Shown here in pieces: positions 1 through 7,922 of a stretch of DNA of 52,494 nt; the first letter of the stretch is position 1, and each line of letters begins with the position of its first letter. The notes under the pieces were generated by a model that was given only the letters and a program-made list of their open reading frames with translations, ran no database searches and was not told the DNA's origin. The position numbers and the translations under genes are program-made. Source of the stretch: Candidatus Hemicellulosilyticus sp. P3 (GTDB lineage Bacteria > Bacteroidota > Bacteroidia > Bacteroidales > P3); contig LPNH01000016.1 of the NCBI GenBank assembly GCA_001543385.1, forward strand, positions 1-52,494, written 5' to 3'.

Positions 1-3000
1 CGGCGGCGTTCAGCGTGCGGGCGCTGACGGTGGCGTCGGCCCAGGCGCTGTATTGCCCTTCGCCGCAGACGGCACGCAGGCGCAGGCTGTAGGTGGTGTA
101 GGACTCCAAACCGGAGAGGGTGTAGTAGACGGAGTCGGCGTCGACGGTGCCGCGGACGGCACCGATGACGGAGACGGTGTCGCGGACGGTTGTGTCGCCG
201 ACGGCGTAGGTGCGTTCTAACTGCCACTCAGAGGCTTCGCCATCAATCCAGGCGAGCGGAAGGGCGGCGGAAGAGGTGACGGCGCCGGCGCGGGCGAAGC
301 CTTCGGGCTGGTCGCAAAGGGGCTGGCGCTCGAGGGTGACGTCGTCGACGTAGACGCCGACGGAGGAGGCGGAACTGTTGCGGTTGCCACGGAGGGCTGC
401 GTAGGCACCGGCACCGCTGAGGTTTATCTTGAATTTGGTGTAGGCGGCGGTGAGGGTGAGGTGGGTGTCGGCTACGAAGGTGGCGGCGTCGGACGGATCG
501 GTCATGGTGCCGACGGAGAGCGCCGAATCAAGGGGGTTTTCGGCTTTGACATAGAGGACTAAACGGTTGCCGCTCATGGGACTGGCGACGATGTCTGTCT
601 GCGGCAGCACGGCCAGCTGGGTGGTGGCGGAGACGGCAGAGGTGTTGAACTGCAAGCTGTAGGCGCCGCCACGGGCGTTGCCGCGGCGAGTGGAGGGATA
701 GTCCTCGTCGGCGCTGTTGAGACGCTGCCAGCAGAAGGGCAGCAGGGTGGCGCTGTTGTGGTCGGCGGTTTCGAAGCCGGTGCTGTAGGGCAGACTGAAG
801 GCACCGCAGGCGGTGCGGAAGCTGAGGGCGGAGGTCCACTCGCTGGTGTCGCCCACGCTGCATACGGCGGCGACACGCACGGTGTAGGCCGTGCTGACCG
901 ACAGCCCCTGAAGGGTGTAGCCGATGGTGTTGGTGGCCGCATCGTCGGTGACGGCGGAACACGGGACACGCAGGGTGTCGGGGCGGCCGGCACCGGCGGC
1001 GGCATATTCAACGAGGTATTGCAGCGGACGGTCGGAGTCGTATTCCCGCCAGGTGAGCGTGACGCGGTCGCTGGCGGGAGCGCCGACGGTGTCGAAGGCC
1101 GTGAGCGGCATGCAGGAGGGGGCCTCCTCGATGGCGACGTCGTCGACGTAGGTGGAACTGCTAAAGTAGCTGTGTCCTTCGAAGATAAGATAGACGGTAC
1201 CGGTCATGTCGGAGGGCCTGACGGGCAGTTTGTACCGGTACCAGCCTCCGGTGCTTTGGATGTCGGGGCAGGGCACGTTGTAGTAGCGCGAGAAGAAGCC
1301 CAAGTCAAGGGCGTCGGCATCGATGGCGGCGGTGTTGCTCAGGTAGACACGGAAGCCTTCGTAGTTGGTGACGGTGGCGGCAGCGGCGGTGCCGCGGTAT
1401 ATCCAGAAGGAGATGACGTAGCCGTTGTCAGTGGAGGTGAACTGCATGGGCGGGAAGGTCAGCACGGTCTTGTGCAGGCTGCCGGAAACACCCTTGTCGG
1501 GCAACATCAGGGACTGTTTGCCACCGGAACGGACGTAGGATGTGGCGGAGTTCGTCGTCCACAGGCGACCGGAGGTGGTCGCCGTGCCCAGGGTACGCTC
1601 GTTGCGCCAGCAGTTGCCGAGGTTGTTGACGGTCGGCGCGGCGGCGGCGGCGGAGACACCGGCAGGGAAGCCCTCGGAGGTCTCGAAACCGTAGGTGACG
1701 GGAAAAACGGTGACGGGATTGCACAGGGTGACAACGCCGATGGCGGAGGTCCACGCGCTGGTGTCGCCCTCGCCGCAGATGCTGCGCAGGTCGACGCTGT
1801 AGGCGGTGCCGGTGGCAAGGCCGGAGAGGGTGTAGCGGACGGAGTCGGGGTCGACGGTACCAAGGGTGACATCGTCGGCACCGAGGTCGAGTGTCACGTC
1901 GCCGTAGCGCAACTGCCAGGATGTGGCTCCGCTACGGTTGGTCCAGGTGAGGACGTTCGACGAGGTGGTCGGCACCCCGGCGGCCAAATTGAGGGGAGCC
2001 AGGCAGCGGGGCTCGTCGACGCACATGGAGAAACGGACGTTGGGACGGGACGAGGAGGTGCTGCCACCGCCGCTCATCGCCTCGGTGGCACCGTAGCGGT
2101 AGACGGTGCGTGTGGAGGGGGCGTTGGTGTAGCGGAAGGAACGAGCGGGTGAAACGGGATTGAACAGCGCGGTGCGCACCACGCAGAGCTCGAGGCCTCC
2201 ACCGGTGTAGGCGAAAGGCTCGGTGAACGGCAACTCGGTCCATGGTTCGCCGGCACGGAAGGTGACATTGCCGCTGTAGACCAAGGTCATGGCGGAACGG
2301 GCCGCGGTGTCGGAAGCGGAGTAGACGGTCTTGGCGCTGTTGGTTATGTAGATGTTGACGGGGATGGTGAGGTCGACGGCGCAGTCATACGACAGAGCGA
2401 CACCGTGCAGGTAGCCTTCGTAGAGTTCGAAGGAGGCGAGATCGTCGGCGCTGAAGAGCATCCATGAGCCACCGTAGGTGTAGGTGGTGTTGTTAGGGGT
2501 ATAAAACGGATATGTACTGGAATTGGAGGTACCTCCGCCGACGCTGAAACGGCGGGAGGTCATCGCGCCGCAGTCGGGCAGGGTGGCGTCGAAGACGGGC
2601 AGGCTCCAGGCGCTCGCGTCGGACGGGCTGCAGTTGGCCCGGACGGCGAATTTGTAGGCGGTGTAGCTGTCGAGGTTGGGGACTTCGGCCGCGGATGAGG
2701 TGGCGGTGTAGGTGAAGTAGGTGGCCGCGTCGGCAAGGTCGAAGGCGGCAGCGGGACCGTAGGCCACGGTCCACGAGGCGGGCGCGGTCTCGTTGCAGTC
2801 GGTCCAGCTGAGGCTGACGGACTCGGCGGCCATGTCGTCGACGGTCAGCCCGACGGGGGTCTCGCAGGAGGGAATGGAGATGACTTCGACATCGTCGACA
2901 TACCAATAGAAATTGGTGGCGTTGTCTGTCTGCGCCATGACGACACGGGCTCCGTCGGGCACGGCGGTCAACGGGACGATCTTCTTGTCGTAGGCGGTGA

Positions 3001-5794
3001 AGGTGTTGTAGGCCCACGAATCCAATTCGACGAAGGTGCTGGTGTCGGCAAGGTCGGTCATGTAGCCCACACGGAATGTGCCGCAGGAGTTGTTGGTGAA
3101 GTTTTCCGGACGTGTCCAGAAGATGAGCTGCAGCCCCATGTGGGACCCGTCGGCAAAGGCGGGAAGCGCCACGGCGTTGGGCTTGGCGCCACGGAAATCA
3201 AGGTAGCCGCTGCCGGTGTGAAGGCCGTTGCCGGAAGTCTTGACGGTGACGTTGCCGTTGAGGACGTCCCAACAATCGGGAAATCCGTTTTCAAAGCCTT
3301 CGACGTAGGGGTCGGCAAGGGTGACGGTGATGGCTTCGCACTTGGTGCGGAAGGTGGCCGCGGCGCTCCAGTCGCTCATGTCGGCACCGCCGTTGCAGCG
3401 GGTGCGCACGCGCACCTGATATTCGGTGTTGGGGGTGAGGGCGGTGACGGTGGCGGGGTTGTCGTTGACGGGGCCGGTGGTGAGCCATGTCTCGCCGTCG
3501 GCGCTGTAGGAGACCTCCCAGGTGTCGTCGGCGGCAAGGCCGACGGTCCAGCCGACGGAGGCCGCGGTGGCGGAGACGTCGGTGACGACGATGGCTTCGG
3601 GGGCGACACAGGAGGGCAACGGGCTGACCACGATGTTGTCTACGTACCAAGCGAGGGAGGTGGTGTTCCTTGAATTGCGGCGTAAGGCCAGACGTACACC
3701 GTCGGGGACGGTGGCTAAGTTGACGTGTACGGCGGTGTAGACAGTGGAGCTGAGCTCGGTGGAGGTCAGCGTCTTCATCGCTACAAAGGTGGAGGTGTCG
3801 GCGGCATTGGCAAGATAGCCGACGTCGAGCGAACCGTAGGAGACGCTTGTGCCGCCCGGCCGGGTGTAGAAGTCGAGCTGGAGGGTGCTGACCTCGGAGA
3901 AGACGGGCAGGAGCACGATGTCGGGCTGAGTGCTGTAGAAGCGCAGACACCAGTCGCCTTCGTAGGAGTAGCGGGTGGAGGATGAGTTTTGATAGCGCGC
4001 GGCACTGTTCAGCGCCCGCCAGCAGCCGAACTCGCCGGCGGTCTCGAAGCCGTAGGTGTAGGGGTTGTCGTCGGTGACGGTGACGGCGGTGCACTCGGTG
4101 GTGAAGGTGAGGGCGGTGCTCCAGGCGCTATGGTCGCCGACATCGCAGCAGGTGCGCACACGCACGCTGTAAGTGGTGTTGGGGTTGAGGTCGCGGAGGG
4201 TGTAGGGGTTGGAGCCGAAGGGGGTCGGCAGGACGGTCCAGTCGGCATCGCCACGGGCTTTGTAGGAGATCTGCCATTGGCTGTCGGTCTCGCCACCGGG
4301 CTGCCAGGCAATACGGGCGCTGACGTCGGTGAGGTCGACGAGCTCTAAATAACGGGGACGGAAGCAGGTGGGGTAGGTCTCAAGGGTGAGATCGTCGATG
4401 TAGACAGAACTGGATCCCGACTCCGGCCGCCGCACACGCAACGCCAGGTGAACATCGCCGGCAGGAGCGTCGGAAAGCGACACCTCGAAGGGCTCGATGT
4501 CGTAGCTATTGGTGAGGTTGACGCGCTGGAGGAGCGTGAAGGTGTTGAGGTCGGAGGTGTCGCTCATGGTGCCCACCTCGACGGCCATCGCGACCGTCGC
4601 GCTGCTCTGCCGCGCATAGAAGGAGAGCAGCAGGCTGCTGAGCGGGTTGACACCCGGGTCGACCGGAGGCAGGATGGCTATCTCGTTGTCGGGATAGCCG
4701 GCTGTCGTCGAAAAGTAAAAGTATAGATATTTGCTACCGGAATGTGCATTGGACGCCCCTGTGGTGGTGTAGGGATAACCTTTGCCGGAGGTGCCGTCGT
4801 TGTAGCGGCTCCAGCAACGGGCGGGAGGGACGCCGACATTGTTCAGGCCTCCGGTGGTTTCGGACTCGAAGTCATTGGTGTAGGGAATGGGGAGGTAGCC
4901 GCAGTCGGTCGTGAAGGAGATGGAGACGGTGTCGGAATGGTCGTCGGCGGAGCAGCGCGAACGCACCCAGGCGGTGTAGGAGGAGATGCTCTGCAGGCCA
5001 GAGATGGTGACCGAGGTGCCGGTGGTGGCGGCAGCTGCCGCCCAGTCACTCTCGGAGGGTATGGTGCCGGCGACGGTGTAGAGCCACTGGTAGGACTCGA
5101 CAGCCGTGGCTGAAGCGTCCCAGCTGAAGAGCGCCGTGCGGCCGGTCGGCGCAATGGTCAGGCCGCTGGGCGGCAGGCAGGTGGGGATGTGGAGGGTGAA
5201 GACGATGTTGTCGACAGCGGGGGCGCCGTAGTTGCCCGAGTTGTCCGACCTGAAAACGAAGAGCAGCCGGTAGGTGCCGCCGGCAGTGAGGGTGACGTTT
5301 GAAACGGAGGAGGCGCTCCAGGCGGTCTGGTCGACAAGCGCGGATCCGCCGTCGAGGGCGTACCAGCCGGAAGGCACCGAGGTGGCGGTCAGCCCGGACA
5401 CCAAGGCGCCGGCGGTCAGCGTGGCACCGGCAGGAGCAAGGCAGACACGCATGTAGTCGTAAACGGTGCCGGAGCTTGACTTTTCTCCCTGGCACAACCA
5501 GTCGAATGTGAGCGAGACGCTGGCACCGGCAGGAATGGTCATCTCGCGGTAGGCGTAGACGACCTGGGCGTTGCCGTAGCCGGCGGTGACGCCGTTGTCG
5601 GTGCTGGTGTACATGGATTTGGAACCGCCGTGGGCGACGGCGCTCCCGATATGCCAACCGGTGGCGCCGTTGACGAAGGTCCAACCGTCACTGCCGGATT
5701 CGAAGTCGCAGGTGTAGACGGTGGTTTGCGCATAGGTTGCCCACGGTATGACAAAGGCCGCGAGCAACAACATCCATTGTAGGTGTTTTCTCAT
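1..5794 (-). CDS. Giant secreted adhesin-like protein with repeated fibronectin III modules (C-terminus outside window)
   Basis: The reading frame is open from an ATG at 5794 to the window edge, about 1,931 codons, with no stop. Residues 1-23 are a Sec signal peptide (basic start, MLLLAAFVI core, cleavage near TYA|Q). The mature part alternates adhesin-like/MAM-like beta-sandwich modules (motifs such as YTNDFES, YGFET, ENGFPDCW, each ending in a VDD-type strand) with fibronectin III modules. The FnIII modules begin at Cys-Pro motifs near residues 205, 481, 728, 978, 1263, 1561 and 1828, and carry Y(T/S)-L-x-x-L and VRxxC signatures. The period is about 250-300 residues. Proteins of this build in T9SS Bacteroidota are usually exported and anchored through a C-terminal sorting domain, which cannot be seen here. 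The likely role is surface adhesion or matrix binding; the ligand is unknown. It is separated from the upstream hypothetical gene by 339 bases, so it is probably transcribed alone. Confidence 0.9.
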   Translation of the reverse strand, partial: MRKHLQWMLLLAAFVIPWATYAQTTVYTCDFESGSDGWTFVNGATGWHIGSAVAHGGSKSMYTSTDNGVTAGYGNAQVVYAYREMTIPAGASVSLTFDWLCQGEKSSSGTVYDYMRVCLAPAGATLTAGALVSGLTATSVPSGWYALDGGSALVDQTAWSASSVSNVTLTAGGTYRLLFVFRSDNSGNYGAPAVDNIVFTLHIPTCLPPSGLTIAPTGRTALFSWDASATAVESYQWLYTVAGTIPSESDWAAAAATTGTSVTISGLQSISSYTAWVRSRCSADDHSDTVSISFTTDCGYLPIPYTNDFESETTGGLNNVGVPPARCWSRYNDGTSGKGYPYTTTGASNAHSGSKYLYFYFSTTAGYPDNEIAILPPVDPGVNPLSSLLLSFYARQSSATVAMAVEVGTMSDTSDLNTFTLLQRVNLTNSYDIEPFEVSLSDAPAGDVHLALRVRRPESGSSSVYIDDLTLETYPTCFRPRYLELVDLTDVSARIAWQPGGETDSQWQISYKARGDADWTVLPTPFGSNPYTLRDLNPNTTYSVRVRTCCDVGDHSAWSTALTFTTECTAVTVTDDNPYTYGFETAGEFGCWRALNSAARYQNSSSTRYSYEGDWCLRFYSTQPDIVLLPVFSEVSTLQLDFYTRPGGTSVSYGSLDVGYLANAADTSTFVAMKTLTSTELSSTVYTAVHVNLATVPDGVRLALRRNSRNTTSLAWYVDNIVVSPLPSCVAPEAIVVTDVSATAASVGWTVGLAADDTWEVSYSADGETWLTTGPVNDNPATVTALTPNTEYQVRVRTRCNGGADMSDWSAAATFRTKCEAITVTLADPYVEGFENGFPDCWDVLNGNVTVKTSGNGLHTGSGYLDFRGAKPNAVALPAFADGSHMGLQLIFWTRPENFTNNSCGTFRVGYMTDLADTSTFVELDSWAYNTFTAYDKKIVPLTAVPDGARVVMAQTDNATNFYWYVDDVEVISIPSCETPVGLTVDDMAAESVSLSWTDCNETAPASWTVAYGPAAAFDLADAATYFTYTATSSAAEVPNLDSYTAYKFAVRANCSPSDASAWSLPVFDATLPDCGAMTSRRFSVGGGTSNSSTYPFYTPNNTTYTYGGSWMLFSADDLASFELYEGYLHGVALSYDCAVDLTIPVNIYITNSAKTVYSASDTAARSAMTLVYSGNVTFRAGEPWTELPFTEPFAYTGGGLELCVVRTALFNPVSPARSFRYTNAPSTRTVYRYGATEAMSGGGSTSSSRPNVRFSMCVDEPRCLAPLNLAAGVPTTSSNVLTWTNRSGATSWQLRYGDVTLDLGADDVTLGTVDPDSVRYTLSGLATGTAYSVDLRSICGEGDTSAWTSAIGVVTLCNPVTVFPVTYGFETSEGFPAGVSAAAAAPTVNNLGNCWRNERTLGTATTSGRLWTTNSATSYVRSGGKQSLMLPDKGVSGSLHKTVLTFPPMQFTSTDNGYVISFWIYRGTAAAATVTNYEGFRVYLSNTAAIDADALDLGFFSRYYNVPCPDIQSTGGWYRYKLPVRPSDMTGTVYLIFEGHSYFSSSTYVDDVAIEEAPSCMPLTAFDTVGAPASDRVTLTWREYDSDRPLQYLVEYAAAGAGRPDTLRVPCSAVTDDAATNTIGYTLQGLSVSTAYTVRVAAVCSVGDTSEWTSALSFRTACGAFSLPYSTGFETADHNSATLLPFCWQRLNSADEDYPSTRRGNARGGAYSLQFNTSAVSATTQLAVLPQTDIVASPMSGNRLVLYVKAENPLDSALSVGTMTDPSDAATFVADTHLTLTAAYTKFKINLSGAGAYAALRGNRNSSASSVGVYVDDVTLERQPLCDQPEGFARAGAVTSSAALPLAWIDGEASEWQLERTYAVGDTTVRDTVSVIGAVRGTVDADSVYYTLSGLESYTTYSLRLRAVCGEGQYSAWADATVSARTLNAA

Positions 5795-5941
5795 GATACT
5801 TGTTTTTTAGGTTAAACATTGCTGATGGCGATTTACGAATGACGAAACACAAATGACAAAATACGGTTGGCGAAAGACTGAATGGAGACTCTGAAGTAAA
5901 AGAACAAGTTATCTTGGGATTTTCACCTACTATAGGTTCGG

Positions 5942-5949
5942 CAAAGATA
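5942..5949 (-). promoter_or_regulatory. Candidate -7 box TATCTTTG for the FnIII adhesin gene
   Basis: The minus strand reads TATCTTTG, a match to the Bacteroidota -7 consensus TAnnTTTG, about 150 bases before the start codon. It sits in an A/T-rich stretch unlike the surrounding coding DNA. No clear -33 TTG is seen at the usual spacing. Confidence 0.5.
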
Positions 5950-6086
5950 TGAAAAAAATATTTAAATTAAAAATGTTTAAGAAAAAATAACCTCGTCCGC
6001 AAGCGTAAACAGCTGCGAATGAGGGTTAACAGGATGCTTATTTAAGTTGATTTATATTGTAGAAAGAACAGAAACGGACGAAATGA

Positions 6087-6125
6087 ACGTCACGGAGTTG
6101 TTCGAAACAACACAACGGCTGACGT
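6087..6125. repeat. Nested inverted repeat downstream of the hypothetical gene
   Basis: The outer arms are ACGTCA (6087-6092) and TGACGT (6120-6125). The inner arms are GTTGTT (6097-6102) and AACAAC (6106-6111) with a 3-nt loop. The structure lies 9 nt after the minus-strand stop codon. It lacks a T tract, so it may be a transcript-end hairpin or a protein-binding palindrome rather than a classical terminator. Confidence 0.4.
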
Positions 6126-6133
6126 GGCGTCTG

Positions 6134-6739
6134 TTATTTTTCTTTCCACCAGGCGACGAGGGCGGGGAGGTCGTCGAGGGGCTGAAAGCCGCTTTTGAGC
6201 GGCTCGGCGGGCAGCGGGCAGGTCTCGACGTAGCCTAAGAGGGTGGCGCAGTCGACCTCGCCGATGAGGGCCTCGAGGGTGACGTAGACGCCGACTTCGA
6301 CGTCGTCGGAAGCGGCGTCGGGCGGAAGGTCGGCGGGGAGGGTGACACGCAGGCCGATCAGGTCGGGGCGGTCGGCGCACTCGAGCTGCTGGAACCACAT
6401 GCGGGCGGTGGCGAAGCGCAAGCGGTCGAAACGGACGGTGAGGGCAGTGCCCTGCGGCTGACGGAAGGCGACAATGTCCCACCAATCGAGGTCGGGCGCT
6501 GCCTCGACGAGGGCGACGACAGCACGGAAGAGCTCGATGTCGCCTTCGGCGCTGACGGTGAGGGTGCGGCCGTTGGGACCGGGGTCGCTGACCTCGCAGG
6601 TGAGACCGTCGCAGTAGGCGGTGAGCTGACGCTGCAGCTCGTCGAGAAGGCCGGCACGGCAACGGTCGTCGAGGTCGCCGATCATGGTGAGGGATTCGGC
6701 ATGGGACTGGAACCATGCCCAGAAGGGTTCAGGGTTCAT
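6134..6739 (-). CDS. Hypothetical acidic cytoplasmic protein, 201 aa
   Basis: I do not recognise the family. The protein has no signal peptide and no membrane segment. It starts MNPEPFWAWFQSHAESL and ends with a tryptophan pair (WWKEK). It is acidic and rich in Asp, Leu and Ala, with aromatic-rich strands (LDWWDIVAFRQP, ARMWFQQLE) that suggest a compact alpha/beta fold. The opening FW-x-W-F pattern recalls small uncharacterised Bacteroidota proteins annotated only as hypothetical. It begins 65 nt after the murB stop, so it may be the last gene of the long minus-strand run; a nested palindrome follows its stop. Codon usage (C-ending codons) matches the neighbouring minus-strand genes, which supports real coding. 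The function cannot be assigned. Confidence 0.75.
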   Translation of the reverse strand: MNPEPFWAWFQSHAESLTMIGDLDDRCRAGLLDELQRQLTAYCDGLTCEVSDPGPNGRTLTVSAEGDIELFRAVVALVEAAPDLDWWDIVAFRQPQGTALTVRFDRLRFATARMWFQQLECADRPDLIGLRVTLPADLPPDAASDDVEVGVYVTLEALIGEVDCATLLGYVETCPLPAEPLKSGFQPLDDLPALVAWWKEK

Positions 6740-6804
6740 GTGTAAGGGTATTTGTTTGGGGATTGACGGGTTAACGGGGACCGATCAGGCTTGTTGAGGG
6801 TTGG

Positions 6805-7866
6805 TTAGAGGAATATGGCTTCGGGTTGGAGGGTCACGTGATATTTATTGTATATATCTTTTATTATGGCATCGGAGAGGGCCTGGACTTCGGGGCCGGT
6901 GCAGCCTCCTCTGTTGACGAGGACGAGGGCCTGGCGCTCGTAGACACCGCAGCGGCCAAGGGTGCGTCCTTTCCAGCCGGCATGTTCGATGAGCCAGCCG
7001 GCGGAGAGTTTGTAGGCCGATGGCGCCAAGGTGGAGGGGGACGAAGTGTTGTCGGAGGAGGGGACGGCGGGAGGGGACGGCGGGAGCAGGGGGTAGGCCA
7101 CCAGGTCGGGATGGGCGGCACGGAGGCGGAGGTAGTCGCCCTCCCCTACCACGGGGTTTTTGAAGAAGCTGCCGGCACTGCCGATCTCTTCGGGACGCGG
7201 AAGCTTGCTCCAACGCAGCTCGGTGAGAGCATCGAGGAGCTGCCCGGGGGTGAGGGTGGCGGCGGATGCGTCGGGGCGGTCGAGGTTGAGGTGCTGACGG
7301 AGGGCCTGGTAGTGGAGGCAGGGAGCGAAACGGGTGGAGAGACGGAAGGTGACGCTGAGGACGATGTGGCGGCCGGGTTGGCGCTTGAAGCGAGAGTCGC
7401 GGTAGGCGAAGGCACAGGCGTCGGCACTGAAGGTGTGCAGGGTGTGGCGGCAGGTGTCGTAGACACGGACGCTGTGGATGACGTCGGCGGCTTCGCGGCC
7501 ATAGGCACCGACATTCTGGACGGGAGCGGCACCGACGGTGCCGGGAATGGCGACGAGGTTTTCGAGGCCATACCAGCCCCGGGCGACGCAGTGGCGCACG
7601 AAGGAGTCCCAGGTTTCGCCGGCGGCGGCGGTGACGAGAAGGGTGTCAGGGGTGTCGGGGACGGCGGTGACGCCCCGGGTGGTGAGACGGAGGATGGTGC
7701 CGGGGTAGTGGCGGGTGAAGATGATGTTGCTGGCGGCGCCGACGATGTAGCAGCGGCCGGGCGCAGGGGGCTGCGACCCCTCGAAGAGGGCCCGCAGGGC
7801 GGCGAGGCTGTCGATTTCGATGTAGCGGTCGGCGGTGGCCGGAAGGCCGAAGGTGTTGGGTATCAT
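6805..7866 (-). CDS. murB: UDP-N-acetylenolpyruvoylglucosamine reductase (MurB)
   Basis: MurB reduces UDP-GlcNAc-enolpyruvate to UDP-MurNAc with NADPH and FAD, the second committed step of peptidoglycan precursor synthesis in the cytoplasm. The 353-aa product shows the FAD-binding GAASNIIF segment (variant of GGGSN), the IPGTVGAAPVQNVGAYG motif, the GSAGSFFKNPV motif containing the proton-donor serine, and a C-terminal Glu in QPEAIFL. These are the hallmarks of the longer, type I-like MurB. The start is the ATG at 7866 (MIPNTFGLP); the frame stays open far upstream only because it shadows the preceding gene. An unusual Pro/Ser/Thr-rich insert of roughly 25 residues separates FFKNPVV from the SAGWLIEHAG region. 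The gene follows the MATE/patatin gene by 56 nt. Confidence 0.95.
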   Translation of the reverse strand: MIPNTFGLPATADRYIEIDSLAALRALFEGSQPPAPGRCYIVGAASNIIFTRHYPGTILRLTTRGVTAVPDTPDTLLVTAAAGETWDSFVRHCVARGWYGLENLVAIPGTVGAAPVQNVGAYGREAADVIHSVRVYDTCRHTLHTFSADACAFAYRDSRFKRQPGRHIVLSVTFRLSTRFAPCLHYQALRQHLNLDRPDASAATLTPGQLLDALTELRWSKLPRPEEIGSAGSFFKNPVVGEGDYLRLRAAHPDLVAYPLLPPSPPAVPSSDNTSSPSTLAPSAYKLSAGWLIEHAGWKGRTLGRCGVYERQALVLVNRGGCTGPEVQALSDAIIKDIYNKYHVTLQPEAIFL

Positions 7867-7922
7867 GGAGGGGTACGGTGTCGGAAAGGAGTGGCGGAGG
7901 ATGGTGGTGGTGCGGAGGGGTG

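Larger units (their letters stand above)
5795..6133. other. 339-base intergenic region between the hypothetical gene and the FnIII adhesin gene
   Basis: No credible gene is seen here. The region is much more A/T-rich than its neighbours. It holds the candidate promoter of the FnIII gene (5942-5949) and a nested inverted repeat (6087-6125) just after the stop of the hypothetical gene. The rest shows no structure I can support. Confidence 0.7.

Noticed and set aside
758..2152. Plus-strand frame of 464 codons opposite the FnIII adhesin gene
   Set aside because: Gly/Val-rich shadow; the minus-strand frame continues with regular FnIII repeats.
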